A stretch of DNA of 64,000 nucleotides from Corynebacterium aurimucosum ATCC 700975 (GTDB lineage: Bacteria > Actinomycetota > Actinomycetes > Mycobacteriales > Mycobacteriaceae). Below, piece after piece: positions 18,754 through 27,957 of the stretch. The notes beneath the pieces were generated by a model. That model saw only the letters and a program-made list of their open reading frames with translations. It had not been told where the DNA came from and did no database searches. Where the stretch lies: the NCBI RefSeq assembly GCF_000022905.1, contig NC_012590.1, positions 2,604,001 through 2,668,000 of the forward strand, given 5' to 3'. Numbering within the stretch: the first letter of the stretch is position 1; each line of letters begins with the position of its first letter. Position numbers and translations under genes: made by a program.

Positions 18754-20478
18754 TTAGGCTTCTTCCTTGGTGGCTCGTGCGCTTCCTGCGCGCTCGAGGA
18801 TGTCATTTGCTTCACGGTCGGTCAGCGCTGCCTCAGCGGCGAGCTCTGCCTCGGTGTGCTTGGTGAAGTGGGAGACTTCGCGCTCGATGTCGGCCTGCTC
18901 CCAACCCAGTAGCGGGGCGACGAATTCAGCGATCGGCTGCGCAGCGGCGACGCCGCGGTCGGCAAATTCGATAGCCACGCGCAGACGGCGGGAGACGATG
19001 TCGTCGATGTGCAGGGCACCTTCGTGGGTCACGGCGTAGCGCACCTCTGCCCAGATGTAGCTCTCGGCGCCCGGAACCGACTCGAGCAGCGTGGCGTCGT
19101 CAGCAGCCGGGGCGAGGACCTCACCGATCAGCGAGCCATAGCGGCCGAGCAGGTGCTCAATGCGGTCCTCGCTGAGGTTATAGCGACGGGCCAAGGCCGG
19201 AATCTGGTTAGCCAGTGCGTGGTAGCCGTCCGCGCCCAAAATCGGTGTGCGCTCGGTGACGGACTCGGACACCTTGGTGCCCAGCTCCTTGGCGGCCAGG
19301 TCCACGGCATCCTTGCCGATGACGCGGTACGTGGTGTACTTGCCACCCGCGACGGAGACCATGCCCGGTGCCACGCGAGCAACGGCATGGTTGCGGGAGA
19401 GGTTGGTGGTGGAATCGGACTTGCCGGACAGCAACGGGCGCAGGCCGGAGTACACGCCGACGATGTCATCGCGGGTGATCTTGTCGCGCACACGCTGGTT
19501 GACTTCGTCCAGAATGTAGTCGATATCCGCCTTGGTCGGCGCCGGATCCGGCAGGGACAGGCCCTTCTCCCAATCGGTGTCGGTGGTACCGATGATCCAG
19601 TACTCACCCCACGGGATGACGAAAAGCACGGACTTTTCGGTGACGAAGCACAGTGCGGCTTCCGCGTCGAGGGCATCCTTCGGTACCACGATGTGAACGC
19701 CCTTGGAAGCGTGGACGGTGAACTTGCCTTCAGCGCCCGCCATGTCCTGAATCTTGTCATTCCACACACCGGTCGCGTTGATGAAGGCCTTGCCCTTCAC
19801 GGTGGTCTCGCGGCCGGTTTCCAGGTCACGGACCTTCGCGGCAGTGATGCGGCCGCGGCCGTCCTTCTCAAAGCCAATCACCTCGGTGCCGGTGCGCACG
19901 CTAGCGCCGTATTCGGCGGCGGTGCGCAGGACGGTCATGGTGTGGCGGGCGTCGTCGACAAGCGTGTCATAGTAGCGCACGCCACCGACGACGGCGTCCT
20001 CCTTAAGACCCGGGGTCACCTTCAGCACACCCTTGCGGGTGAGGTGCTTTTGCATGGGGACGCTCTTGGCGCCACCCATGAGGTCATAGAGGGTAAAGCC
20101 GCCGAACATCATGACGCGCTCCCAACCGCGGTGGGTCAGCGGGAAGATGAACTTCAACGGCTTCACCAGGTGTGGCGCCAGGGTCGACATGTTGAGCTCG
20201 CGCTCCTTCAGGGACTCCGCCACGAGGCGGAAGTCGAACATTGCCAGGTAGCGCAGGCCACCGTGGAACATCTTGGAGGAGCGCGAAGACGTACCCGCCG
20301 CAAAATCTTGGGATTCCAGCACGGCCGTCTTCAGGCCACGGGTGGCCGCATCCAGTGCAGCGCCGGCACCTACGGAACCTCCGCCGATGATGACGATGTC
20401 ATAGTCCTCGGTGGAGTAGTCGTTCCACGTCTTTTCAAAATATTCGGGGTTAAAGCTGTTGATACTCGTCGTGGTCAT
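18754..20478 (-). CDS. glpD: Aerobic glycerol-3-phosphate dehydrogenase
   Basis: 574-residue FAD protein that oxidizes glycerol-3-phosphate to dihydroxyacetone phosphate and feeds electrons to menaquinone at the membrane. The FAD fold is DIVIIGGGSVGAGAALDAAT, followed by ESQDFAAGTSSRSSKMFHGG and RYLAMFDF. IPWGEYWIIGTTDTDWEKGL and SVAGGKYTTYRVIGKDAVD are family signatures; the C-terminal domain (~400-560) is full length. First gene of the glp operon; AGGAGA is upstream of the ATG at a rather long spacing. Confidence 0.96.
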   Translation of the reverse strand: MTTTSINSFNPEYFEKTWNDYSTEDYDIVIIGGGSVGAGAALDAATRGLKTAVLESQDFAAGTSSRSSKMFHGGLRYLAMFDFRLVAESLKERELNMSTLAPHLVKPLKFIFPLTHRGWERVMMFGGFTLYDLMGGAKSVPMQKHLTRKGVLKVTPGLKEDAVVGGVRYYDTLVDDARHTMTVLRTAAEYGASVRTGTEVIGFEKDGRGRITAAKVRDLETGRETTVKGKAFINATGVWNDKIQDMAGAEGKFTVHASKGVHIVVPKDALDAEAALCFVTEKSVLFVIPWGEYWIIGTTDTDWEKGLSLPDPAPTKADIDYILDEVNQRVRDKITRDDIVGVYSGLRPLLSGKSDSTTNLSRNHAVARVAPGMVSVAGGKYTTYRVIGKDAVDLAAKELGTKVSESVTERTPILGADGYHALANQIPALARRYNLSEDRIEHLLGRYGSLIGEVLAPAADDATLLESVPGAESYIWAEVRYAVTHEGALHIDDIVSRRLRVAIEFADRGVAAAQPIAEFVAPLLGWEQADIEREVSHFTKHTEAELAAEAALTDREANDILERAGSARATKEEA

Positions 20479-20733
20479 TGTTGACCGAGTCTCCTCTCTC
20501 GCTGCACGGCGTCAGAAAGGCCAGCCCCTCGTTGACGGTATGCGCAGCATAGTGTGCTCATCCACCGCGCGCTCGATGTGCCGATGCCTGGCCAACTGCC
20601 CGAACGGCGGATGAGGAAGAAGTTTTCTCCCACGGCCAATGCTATAGGTCACCCGTATTTCTCCCTGGAGACGCTACTCACACGTAAGTTCCGCCGCCGT
20701 AACCTGGAGTTTCTAAACCCTTCCATAGGGTGA
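20479..20733. promoter_or_regulatory. Non-coding region upstream of glpD
   Basis: About 250 bases with no credible gene. It must hold the glp operon promoter on the minus strand. I see no clear palindromic operator or riboswitch, and do not assign -35/-10 boxes. Confidence 0.5.
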
Positions 20734-20767
20734 CAAAATAAAATAACACCCCCTTCCGGGGGTGTTA
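20734..20767 (-). terminator. Rho-independent terminator of the acyltransferase gene
   Basis: AACACCCCC (20745-20753) pairs perfectly with 20758-20766 around TTCC, followed in the minus direction by a T-rich run (complement of aaaataaaat). It separates the serS-side operon from glpD. Confidence 0.92.
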
Positions 20768-20808
20768 GCGGGCGTTAAGAACTAGCTGCAAGTCCAGGGG
20801 TTCAAACC

Positions 20809-22554
20809 CTATTCTTTCTCCTGCTGCAAGCGCGCCATCGCCTCCAACACTTCTGCCATGCCACATCGTTCAGCGGAATAGGTCACCGCTTGGGCAGCCT
20901 TAATCACCTCAATGGGGGCTGTCTCCAGCGCCACCATGCGCACAGCGATATCTTCCCCACCCTCCGCAAACGTCTCATCACCAGGCTCGTTGGCAAAGAA
21001 CAGGAGGTCTGCGGGCTCGGCCCCGACCTTCTTCGCTACAGCCGCCAACCCCTCCGCAGGTGAGGAAGCCGTGACCACCACACCCCCGGGAGCATCGTTG
21101 AACTGCACCCCTTCAGCCCCTTCTGAGCAGGCAATGCGCCAACACGATTGGGGGAGGTCCCCAAAGGCAGCAGCGTCCAGCACTTCGCCCTGGGGCGAGA
21201 GCACAACGAACTCCTCCACCTGCGGGCGCAACTGCGTCAGTGCTTCCTGAAGCCGCTTCGAGATTTCCCCGTTCTCCATGCTCAGCGCGCTCTGATCTGC
21301 CACAATCACCCGCGGCACAACGGAGTACTGGGCTTTCACGCGGTGTGGCAGGCGGGAGACGATAATGCGCGATTGCGTCGCCGCAGAAAGCAGGCCCTGC
21401 TCCACTACGGAACCGGCGAAGATCTCCTTGCTGCTCGCCGTCATAGAGGCCTGGGCCTCCACCACATCGGACTTCAGTTGCGCCATAACCTCCGTGACCT
21501 TGTCGCGGCCTTCCCCGACTCCGCGCATGGCTTCCTCGACCACCGAGTTGAGGTTCTCCTTAATCCACTCCAGAGTCTCCGGAGCAGTACGCGGGCGCTC
21601 TTTGCCTTTCTCAGCGGCTGAGCTTTCAACTTGTGCGCCGTCGCTTTCCTGCGTGGCGTCGGCGTTCTCGTCGCCAAGCTCTGCTCCCGATTCTTCAGAG
21701 TTAGCCCGCTTCATCAGCGCCATCCGGTCGCGCATGAGCTCCACGGTGGCCTCGGAGACGCGGTCCTTGAGGTTGGTCAGGTCATCGCGCAGCCGGCGCA
21801 CACGGTAACGCTCACTCTCCACCTCGGAGTCCTGGGCCTCGGACTCCTCCAGCGTTGGTGCCCCACCACCCTTGCGGGCTGGGACCCAATACTCACCAGC
21901 CGGCATTGGGCCGAACTCCGCCTCGTAGTCGGCCCACAGGCCCTCCAGGGCCTCCTGCATGCGGCGACGTACCTCCGCGATATCCGCGTCGAAATCACCC
22001 GTCGTGTAATAAGGCTCCAAAGCTTTAATCAGCACCGGCGTCTTCGTGCGACCCAAGTGCTTCTTCTGTCCCTTCGTCCAAATGCGCTGGGAGCCAAAGA
22101 TAACCTGCGGAATAATCGGCACGCCCGCACCATGCGCAATCCGCGCCGCGCCGTTACGCATGCTGCGGATCTCAAAGCTGCGGGAAATCGTTCCTTCCGC
22201 GAAGACCCCCACGAGTTCCCCACTCTTGGCTAGTTCGATGCCCTTGACAATCGACGCCCCGCCATCGATACGGTCCACCGGGACATGCCCCATCACCTGA
22301 AAAAGCTGGCCGGCCACCGGCGTCCGGAAGATGGAAGCTTTTGCCAAGTAACGCACCAAACGGCGCTTGCGGTACGCCAGGAAAGCCCCAAAGAGGAAGT
22401 CCATGTAGCCGGTGTGGTTGCAGACGATGACGGCCCCGCCCTTGTCCGGGATATTCTCCTCCCCGGACAGGCGCATCTTGAGCCCCTGGGCCAGCGTCAC
22501 CCCGCGGCCGATGTGCGTGATCTGCCGGTAGAGGAAGTTAGTCACAGCGCTCAT
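20809..22554 (-). CDS. PlsC-type acyltransferase with long C-terminal extension ending in a degenerate HAD-like domain
   Basis: 581 residues. Residues ~30-230 are a 1-acylglycerol-3-phosphate O-acyltransferase domain with NHTGYMDF (catalytic HX4D) and FAEGTISRSF (substrate motif); an N-terminal amphipathic segment should place it on the membrane. Residues ~245-400 are charged and helical. Residues ~405-570 resemble a Cof-type HAD fold: PRVIVADQSALSMENGEISK where DxDGTL would be, and an end DIAVRMVALETAPIEVIKAA...VTYSAERCGMAEVLEAMARL like the HAD C-terminus. The second nucleophile-motif Asp and the GDxxND motif (here ANEPGDETF) are lost, so it is likely non-catalytic. Start 22554 has GGAG six bases upstream; a TTG at 22605 lacks one. 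Confidence 0.85.
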   Translation of the reverse strand: MSAVTNFLYRQITHIGRGVTLAQGLKMRLSGEENIPDKGGAVIVCNHTGYMDFLFGAFLAYRKRRLVRYLAKASIFRTPVAGQLFQVMGHVPVDRIDGGASIVKGIELAKSGELVGVFAEGTISRSFEIRSMRNGAARIAHGAGVPIIPQVIFGSQRIWTKGQKKHLGRTKTPVLIKALEPYYTTGDFDADIAEVRRRMQEALEGLWADYEAEFGPMPAGEYWVPARKGGGAPTLEESEAQDSEVESERYRVRRLRDDLTNLKDRVSEATVELMRDRMALMKRANSEESGAELGDENADATQESDGAQVESSAAEKGKERPRTAPETLEWIKENLNSVVEEAMRGVGEGRDKVTEVMAQLKSDVVEAQASMTASSKEIFAGSVVEQGLLSAATQSRIIVSRLPHRVKAQYSVVPRVIVADQSALSMENGEISKRLQEALTQLRPQVEEFVVLSPQGEVLDAAAFGDLPQSCWRIACSEGAEGVQFNDAPGGVVVTASSPAEGLAAVAKKVGAEPADLLFFANEPGDETFAEGGEDIAVRMVALETAPIEVIKAAQAVTYSAERCGMAEVLEAMARLQQEKE

Positions 22555-22643
22555 GGTGCTCCAAACAGCTAAGACCCCGCTGTCGAGGGCAGCGAGGAGG
22601 GACAAGAGAGGGCGGCGCGCGAAGCCCCGCGCACCGCGTTCTT

Positions 22644-23906
22644 CTAGGAGTTTACGGGGTACAGCACGTCCTTACCCACGAATGGGCGCAGGGCCTCCGG
22701 GACCACCACAGAGCCGTCTGCCTGCTGGTGGTTCTCCAGGATGGCCACGAGCCAGCGGGTGGTGGCCAGGGTGCCATTGAGCGTGGCGGCGTACTGGGTC
22801 TTGCCGTTCTCATCGCGGTAGCGCGTGGACAGGCGGCGCGCCTGGAAGGTGGTGCAGTTCGAGGTCGAGGTGAGCTCGCGGTACGTGTCCTGGGTGGGCA
22901 CCCACGCCTCGTTATCGAACTTGCGAGCCGCAGAGGAACCCAGGTCTCCGCCCGCGATATCGATGGTGCGGTAGGACAGCTCCATCGCCTCCAGCATGTC
23001 CTTTTCCATGTTCAGGAGCTTCTGGTGCATCTCCTCGGCGTCTTCCGGCTTGCAGTAGACAAACATCTCCAGCTTGTCGAACTGGTGCACGCGCAGGATG
23101 CCGCGGGTGTCCTTGCCGTGCGAACCTGCCTCGCGGCGGAAGCAAGAAGACCAGCCTGCATACTGCAACGGCCCCTTGGACAGGTCGATGATTTCTTCCT
23201 TGTGGTAGCCAGCCAAGGCCACCTCGGAGGTGCCGACCAGGTAAAGATCATCCGCCGGAAGGTAGTAAATCTCATCGGAGTGCTGGCCCAAGAAGCCAGT
23301 TCCCTGCATAACGTCCGGGCGCACAAGTACCGGTGGAATCATAAGCTTAAAGCCCGCCTCACGAGCCTTCTGCGCAGCCAGCATCAACATGCCCAGCTGC
23401 AGGAAGGCACCATCACCAGTGAGGTAGTAGAAACGTGCGCCGCCTACTTTGGCGCCCCGCTTGACGTCGATAAGCCCCAGCGTCTCACCCAACTCCAGGT
23501 GATCCTTCGGTTCGAAGTCGAACTGCGGCTTCTCACCGACCTCCTCGAGCACGATGAAGTCATCCTCGCCGCCCGCCGGAGCACCTTCCACCACGTTGGA
23601 GAGCTGGTACTGCAGCTCCGTCACCTTGGCCTCGGCCGCGGCCGCTTCCTCGCCGGCCGCCTTGACCTTCTCCTTCAACTCGTTAGAGCCTTCCAGCAGC
23701 GCCGGGCGCTCCTCGGGGGAGGCCTGGCCAATCTTCTTGCCAAAGGCCTTCTGCTCCGAGCGCAGCTGGTCTGCCTTCACAATGGCCGCGCGGCGCTGTT
23801 CATCGGCGGCGAGCAGCTGGTCCACCAAAGAGGGGTCCTCCCCACGGTTTACCTGGGAGGCGCGGACGACATCGGGATTTTCGCGAAGAAACTTGAGATC
23901 AATCAC
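22644..23906 (-). CDS. serS: Seryl-tRNA synthetase
   Basis: 420-residue class II synthetase. An N-terminal coiled-coil arm (~residues 30-105) binds the tRNA. Catalytic motifs: motif 2 [20 protein letters not shown] and motif 3 [19 protein letters not shown]. Start is GTG at 23906 ([14 protein letters not shown]), the usual N-terminus of the family; the longer frame upstream overlaps the farR promoter and is rejected. Divergent from the GntR regulator, as in C. glutamicum (cg3201/cg3202). Confidence 0.96.
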   Translation of the reverse strand: MIDLKFLRENPDVVRASQVNRGEDPSLVDQLLAADEQRRAAIVKADQLRSEQKAFGKKIGQASPEERPALLEGSNELKEKVKAAGEEAAAAEAKVTELQYQLSNVVEGAPAGGEDDFIVLEEVGEKPQFDFEPKDHLELGETLGLIDVKRGAKVGGARFYYLTGDGAFLQLGMLMLAAQKAREAGFKLMIPPVLVRPDVMQGTGFLGQHSDEIYYLPADDLYLVGTSEVALAGYHKEEIIDLSKGPLQYAGWSSCFRREAGSHGKDTRGILRVHQFDKLEMFVYCKPEDAEEMHQKLLNMEKDMLEAMELSYRTIDIAGGDLGSSAARKFDNEAWVPTQDTYRELTSTSNCTTFQARRLSTRYRDENGKTQYAATLNGTLATTRWLVAILENHQQADGSVVVPEALRPFVGKDVLYPVNS

Positions 23907-23937
23907 GCCGGATAGTCTAGCGCACGGCCATACCTTT

Positions 23938-23957
23938 GCGCTGGTCATAACCAGCGC
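23938..23957. promoter_or_regulatory. Perfect palindrome between serS and farR, candidate GntR operator
   Basis: GCGCTGGT (23938-23945), spacer CATA, ACCAGCGC (23950-23957). The core GGTCATAACC fits the GT...AC pattern of HutC-subfamily GntR operators. It lies 6 bp before the regulator's first ATG and 31 bp from the serS start, suitable for autoregulation. Confidence 0.6.
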
Positions 23958-23963
23958 ATTATC

Positions 23964-24704
23964 ATGGATATCATGGCACCTCACATTATTACCGACGGCC
24001 CCGTGCCCAAGCACGCTCAGCTGCGGGATATTCTCTCCGAGCTCTGCCGAACCACCCTCAAACCCGGTGACATCCTCCCCGGCGAGCGCATTCTCGAAGA
24101 AACCTACGGAGTTTCCCGCATCACTGTGCGCCGCGCCATCGGTGATTTAGTAGCCGAAGGCCGCCTGCGGCGGGTGCGAGGCAAGGGCACCTTCGTGGCT
24201 CCGAACCCACTGGTCTCCCGGCTCCATCTGGCATCCTTTTCCGATGAGATGGGCTACCAAAAGGTACAGGCTTCCTCGAGAATCCTGCTGGGCGAGCGCA
24301 GCACCGCGCCCAGCGAGGTCTGTGATTTCTTCGGCACAGAGTCCACGGTTGCACACACCCACCTGCGGCGCCTGCGCTTGGGCGATGGCGAGCCTTATTC
24401 CATAGACGATGGCTGGTATAACTCCGCCTTCGCGCCGACGCTGCTAGAAAATGACATCTATAACTCCGTCTACGCGATTCTGGATAGCACCTTTAAGGTC
24501 CCCATCACCGAGGCCGAGCAGACTGTCACCGCGGTGGCGGCGGAGGAGGACATCGCCGAGCTTCTCGACGTCTCACCGGGCACCCCACTGCTGCACATCA
24601 CCCGCCTCGCCCGCTCGGGGGATCGCCCGGTTGAATGGTGTTCCTCGGTCTACCGCACTGACCGCTACCGCCTCACAACACACGTCTCCCGCGCGCGTAT
24701 GTAG
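23964..24704 (+). CDS. farR: GntR-family regulator of the HutC subfamily (FarR-like)
   Basis: 246 residues. The N-terminal winged HTH (~10-75: [50 protein letters not shown]) is followed by a UTRA effector domain (~90-240), whose end has the typical [20 protein letters not shown]. Position next to serS matches C. glutamicum FarR, reported as a regulator of amino-acid metabolism genes; the name here rests on synteny. Start ATG 23964 or 23973; neither has a clear ribosome site, and the palindrome at 23938-23957 is just upstream, so the transcript may be leaderless. Confidence 0.85.
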   Translation: MDIMAPHIITDGPVPKHAQLRDILSELCRTTLKPGDILPGERILEETYGVSRITVRRAIGDLVAEGRLRRVRGKGTFVAPNPLVSRLHLASFSDEMGYQKVQASSRILLGERSTAPSEVCDFFGTESTVAHTHLRRLRLGDGEPYSIDDGWYNSAFAPTLLENDIYNSVYAILDSTFKVPITEAEQTVTAVAAEEDIAELLDVSPGTPLLHITRLARSGDRPVEWCSSVYRTDRYRLTTHVSRARM

Positions 24705-24765
24705 CGGCACCCTCGCCCAGAACAGCGCTGGGCGGGCTAGAAGCCAGGGCCGTTAAGGGAGTAGT

Positions 24766-25893
24766 ATGAAGAGTTCTATGAGCACTTCATCTGCGTGGCG
24801 CTCCGCCTCTGCCATCCGCGTCGTCCTCGTTGCAGCCGTGGCTGCGGCCGTCTTCATGGCGTCCTACGGCCTCTTCAGCGGCGGACCAACCGGCACCAAT
24901 TCGGCCGGACATGGCTCCGCTAGCTCCAGCGCCGACGGCAGTCAGGCCGCCGATCCTTCTGCCGCCGACGGCGAAGCTGCTCCCTTCACCACCGCCTCCG
25001 CTGGGGCATGCGTGACGTGGGACATCGCCCCCGACGGCACCGCCACTGGTTTTGAGCAGATCAGCTGCGATAAACCACACCGCTTCGAAGTCTCGGCGCG
25101 CGAGGATCTCAGCACCTACCCCACCAGCGAGTTCGGTCCCAACGCCACGCGCCCCGACATCACACGCCAAAACGCCCTGCGCGATGAGCTGTGCGAGGTA
25201 CCCACGGTGAGCTACCTGAATGGCAAGTGGGATCCCAACGGGCGCTATGACATTGCTTCCATCCTGCCCCCGGCCGCATCCTGGGATCAGGGTGACCGTA
25301 CCTTGCTGTGTGGCCTGCAGACTACCGACGCCAACGGCGTACCGCAGGAATCCACCGGTAAGGTCAGCGAGGTGGACCAGGCGGTCGTCGCCAAGCCGGG
25401 CGAGTGCCGGAAGGTGGATGATAAACAGGCGCTCACTACCGTGCCCTGCCAGGAACCGCACCAGATGGAGACCGTCTCCGTCATCAACCTGGCCGAAAAG
25501 TTCCCCGATGGCTACCCCAGCGATGAGGACATGGATAAGTTCCTCTCCGAGACCTGCACCCAAAATGCGATGGACTACCTGGGCGGCGAGGAGAACCTTT
25601 ACCAGTCCACGCTGCAACCTTTCTGGGGTGCGATGAACCGCGAAACCTGGGAGAGCGGCTCCCGTTCGGTGAATTGCTCGCTGATCCACATCAAGGACGG
25701 CCACTTCTCCGAGATCACCGGCTCTGCCACAGGGGGACGCGAGGCCCTGAGCATTAACGGCGCCCCGCCGACCGAACAGCCGAAGCGCAACCCATTGCGT
25801 GACCCGAATGCTCAGCCGGGCGGCGAGAACGCCGAGCCAGCTGGCGCGAACGACGCTCCCGCCACCCCCGAAGCTGCGGCACCGGCCCTCTAA
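24766..25893 (+). CDS. Exported septum-formation-family protein
   Basis: 375 residues. A single N-terminal membrane anchor (IRVVLVAAVAAAVFMASYGL, ~17-36) is followed by a Ser/Ala-rich linker and an extracytoplasmic region with two repeats of the septum-formation (Septum_form) type. Each has a Cys near a CDKPHRFEV / CQEPHQMETV motif; six Cys could form disulfides. A Pro/Ala-rich tail ends the protein. Position corresponds to mycobacterial Rv3835 beside serS. AAGGGAG precedes the ATG. It may share an operon with the metallopeptidase 28 bases downstream. The biochemical role is unknown. Confidence 0.8.
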   Translation: MKSSMSTSSAWRSASAIRVVLVAAVAAAVFMASYGLFSGGPTGTNSAGHGSASSSADGSQAADPSAADGEAAPFTTASAGACVTWDIAPDGTATGFEQISCDKPHRFEVSAREDLSTYPTSEFGPNATRPDITRQNALRDELCEVPTVSYLNGKWDPNGRYDIASILPPAASWDQGDRTLLCGLQTTDANGVPQESTGKVSEVDQAVVAKPGECRKVDDKQALTTVPCQEPHQMETVSVINLAEKFPDGYPSDEDMDKFLSETCTQNAMDYLGGEENLYQSTLQPFWGAMNRETWESGSRSVNCSLIHIKDGHFSEITGSATGGREALSINGAPPTEQPKRNPLRDPNAQPGGENAEPAGANDAPATPEAAAPAL

Positions 25894-25921
25894 TCCCGGC
25901 CCTTGAACAGGAAGTAGCCAC

Positions 25922-26269
25922 ATGTACGAGGTCAGCGAAGAGCGCTTTGAGGAAATGGTCGGCGAGGCCCTAGATAAAATTCCGGATCGCTTCGTTAATC
26001 AGATGCGCAACCTGGTCATCCTCGTCGAGGAAGAACACCCGGAGAACCCTGAACTGTTGGGGCTTTATGAGGGCGTCATGCTCACGCAGCGCACCGCCTC
26101 ACACACCGGCTACCTGCCGGATACCATTTCCATTTACCGGCAGCCGTTGCAGGCCATCAGCAACTCGGAAGAAGAGCTCGCCCACGAAGTCCTGGTGACC
26201 GTCTTCCACGAGGTCGGGCACTATTTCGGATTCGAGGAGGAGCGCCTCCACGAGCTCGGCTGGGGGTAG
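25922..26269 (+). CDS. Zincin-like metallopeptidase (DUF1025 type)
   Basis: 115 residues, soluble. The signature HEVGHYFGFEEERLHELGW contains HExxH and a further Glu, typical of this small zincin-like family (Rv3836 type). EEHPENPELLGLYEG is also conserved. AGGAAG lies just before the ATG. In tandem with the septum-formation-like gene. Natural substrates of this family are not known to me. Confidence 0.88.
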   Translation: MYEVSEERFEEMVGEALDKIPDRFVNQMRNLVILVEEEHPENPELLGLYEGVMLTQRTASHTGYLPDTISIYRQPLQAISNSEEELAHEVLVTVFHEVGHYFGFEEERLHELGWG

Positions 26270-26281
26270 GTGCCTAAGGCA

Positions 26282-26334
26282 CCTACCGTGGGACCACAAC
26301 GACGCCTACCGTGACCACAACGAAACCTACCGTG
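26282..26334. repeat. Three tandem copies of a ~22-bp repeat
   Basis: CCTACCGTG occurs at 26282, 26305 and 26326; the first two copies are followed by ACCACAACGA. The array lies between the convergent metallopeptidase and histidine phosphatase genes. Confidence 0.75.
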
Positions 26335-26345
26335 GCCGCGAGAAA

Positions 26346-26993
26346 TTAAACTTCGGTATCCGCCCAGCGCTTGAGCGTCCACTGGCCAAAAGGCTGGCCC
26401 TGCGGCTCCATGAGGGTAAAGCGGCAGTTCGGCATATAACCGGTATAAGCAAAGTCTGGGTCCACTCCGCAGGCGTGCGCCGTCACCACGCGAATGGCGG
26501 CGCCGTGGCTGACGACGACGATGTCTTCATCATCCTCCAGCTCCGCAGCGAGATCCTCCAACACCGGTTGGTAGCGCTCGAGCACATCCACGTAGCTCTC
26601 GCCGCCAGGCATCCGGGCGCTCTCATCGCCGTCGAGCCAGCCGCGCAGCGCCACCATATATTCGCGGTGGGTGTCCTCGCTGCCGCTCATTTCATGCTCA
26701 CCGGCGAAGACCTCGTGCAGGCCTGTACGCACTTCCACGGGAACGTTGCGTTCATCGACGGCCTCGCCGTATGTGCGGGCGGCCAACATCGCGGTCTGCT
26801 GGGCACGCAGGGCAATAGAACATACGAACCGCACGCGGCGGCCGGCGCACAGCTCAGCTAGCTCGCGTCCCACATCTTCCGCCTGGCCGCGGCCGCGCTC
26901 GGTGAGCTCGGCGCCCGGGGGCCGGGTATCCATAACGCGGTCAATATTGGAAAAGGTCTGGCCGTGGCGCAGCAGGATAATTCTTCCGGTCAT
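26346..26993 (-). CDS. Histidine phosphatase family protein (phosphoglycerate-mutase-like)
   Basis: 215 residues. The catalytic loop is IILLRHGQTFSN; the second His is in VVVSHGAAIRVV; the acid Glu is in VRTGLHEVFAGEHEM. The branch fits mycobacterial Rv3837c, which is a neighbour of pheA there as here. Substrate unknown; co-factor-dependent phosphoglycerate mutase activity is unlikely given its small size. It is 11 bases downstream of pheA, probably one transcript. Confidence 0.88.
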   Translation of the reverse strand: MTGRIILLRHGQTFSNIDRVMDTRPPGAELTERGRGQAEDVGRELAELCAGRRVRFVCSIALRAQQTAMLAARTYGEAVDERNVPVEVRTGLHEVFAGEHEMSGSEDTHREYMVALRGWLDGDESARMPGGESYVDVLERYQPVLEDLAAELEDDEDIVVVSHGAAIRVVTAHACGVDPDFAYTGYMPNCRFTLMEPQGQPFGQWTLKRWADTEV

Positions 26994-27004
26994 GCTTCAC
27001 CACA

Positions 27005-27916
27005 CTATTGGCCGGTGCGCGCCTGCGCTACCCATTCATCGGCCTCGTGCAACCGCGCCAGATCCCGCGGCGCCTCCCCCAGCGCCACCACGGAAGGCCA
27101 GGAACCAACGAAAACGACGTCCTCCGCCCGTAGCCATAGCGCCCGCAGAGCCTCCGCCACCGGCTGGTCCTCAATGTGCCCGATGAGATCGGCGTGGAAG
27201 CGGTAATTACCAAACACGGTGCGCAGCGGGCGGGATTCAATGCGGGAGAGATCCACCCCGCGGTGCGCGAATTCCTGCAGGGCCCCCACCAGGGAGCCGG
27301 GCTCGTTGGGCAGGGTGAAGATGACGGATGTCCTATCGTTGCCGGTCCGCGCGGTCGGCTTTCCGGCCGACCCCACGAGGACGAAACGAGTCGTGGCCCC
27401 CGCGACATCTGCCACGTTCTCCGCCAGAGAATCCAGTCCGAAGACCTCCGCTGCACGGGCAGGGGCGGCAGCAACATCCACCTCCCCGCGCGCCACGGCC
27501 TGCGCCGCCGCACCATTCGACGCCGCCGGAACATACTCCACGTCCGGCAAGTTCTGCTCCAACCAACCGCACACCTGCTGGTAGGCCACAGGATGCGTGG
27601 AGAACGTGCGAAGGTTCTGCGCGGAAGTGCCGGGGCGCACCAGAATGGAAAAAGACACCGGCAGGTCTACCTCGCGGTAGATCTGGACCCGGGTGCCGTC
27701 GGCAAGCGCGTCAAAGGTGGCAGTCACCGGCCCATCCACGGAGTTTTCGATAGCCACGCAGGCATAGTCCGCCGCACCGGAACGCACCGCCGACAGTGCC
27801 TCGGCTGGGGAGCTCACCGGCAGCCCCTCGGGAGCAGCAAAGTCTGCGGCGAAATGCTGCATCGCCGCTTCCGTGAAGGTTCCGGCGGGCCCGAGGAATG
27901 CGATGGTGGTGCTCAT
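27005..27916 (-). CDS. pheA: Prephenate dehydratase
   Basis: 303 residues, cytosolic. Converts prephenate to phenylpyruvate in phenylalanine synthesis. The catalytic domain (FLGPAGTFTEAAMQHF ... ATTRFVLVG, with the TRF motif) is followed by an ACT domain carrying ESRPLRTVFGNYRFHADLIG, the phenylalanine-binding allosteric part. Monofunctional, as usual in actinobacteria. The CAT start is 42 bp from the divergent amidase gene. Confidence 0.95.
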   Translation of the reverse strand: MSTTIAFLGPAGTFTEAAMQHFAADFAAPEGLPVSSPAEALSAVRSGAADYACVAIENSVDGPVTATFDALADGTRVQIYREVDLPVSFSILVRPGTSAQNLRTFSTHPVAYQQVCGWLEQNLPDVEYVPAASNGAAAQAVARGEVDVAAAPARAAEVFGLDSLAENVADVAGATTRFVLVGSAGKPTARTGNDRTSVIFTLPNEPGSLVGALQEFAHRGVDLSRIESRPLRTVFGNYRFHADLIGHIEDQPVAEALRALWLRAEDVVFVGSWPSVVALGEAPRDLARLHEADEWVAQARTGQ

Positions 27917-27957
27917 GACAGCAACTTTATCTCACACAACTACTAAACTGAGCCGCC

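Noticed and set aside
20785..20811. GGGGTTCAAACCCT looks like a tRNA T-loop
   Set aside because: The T-stem pairs for only three or four positions, and no anticodon arm or acceptor stem can be formed around it; it overlaps the acyltransferase stop region.
26282..26334. CRISPR-like short repeats
   Set aside because: Only three short imperfect copies with 12-14-bp spacings that are themselves repeated; no cas genes. The TM0106-type nuclease at 44192 is a stand-alone family.
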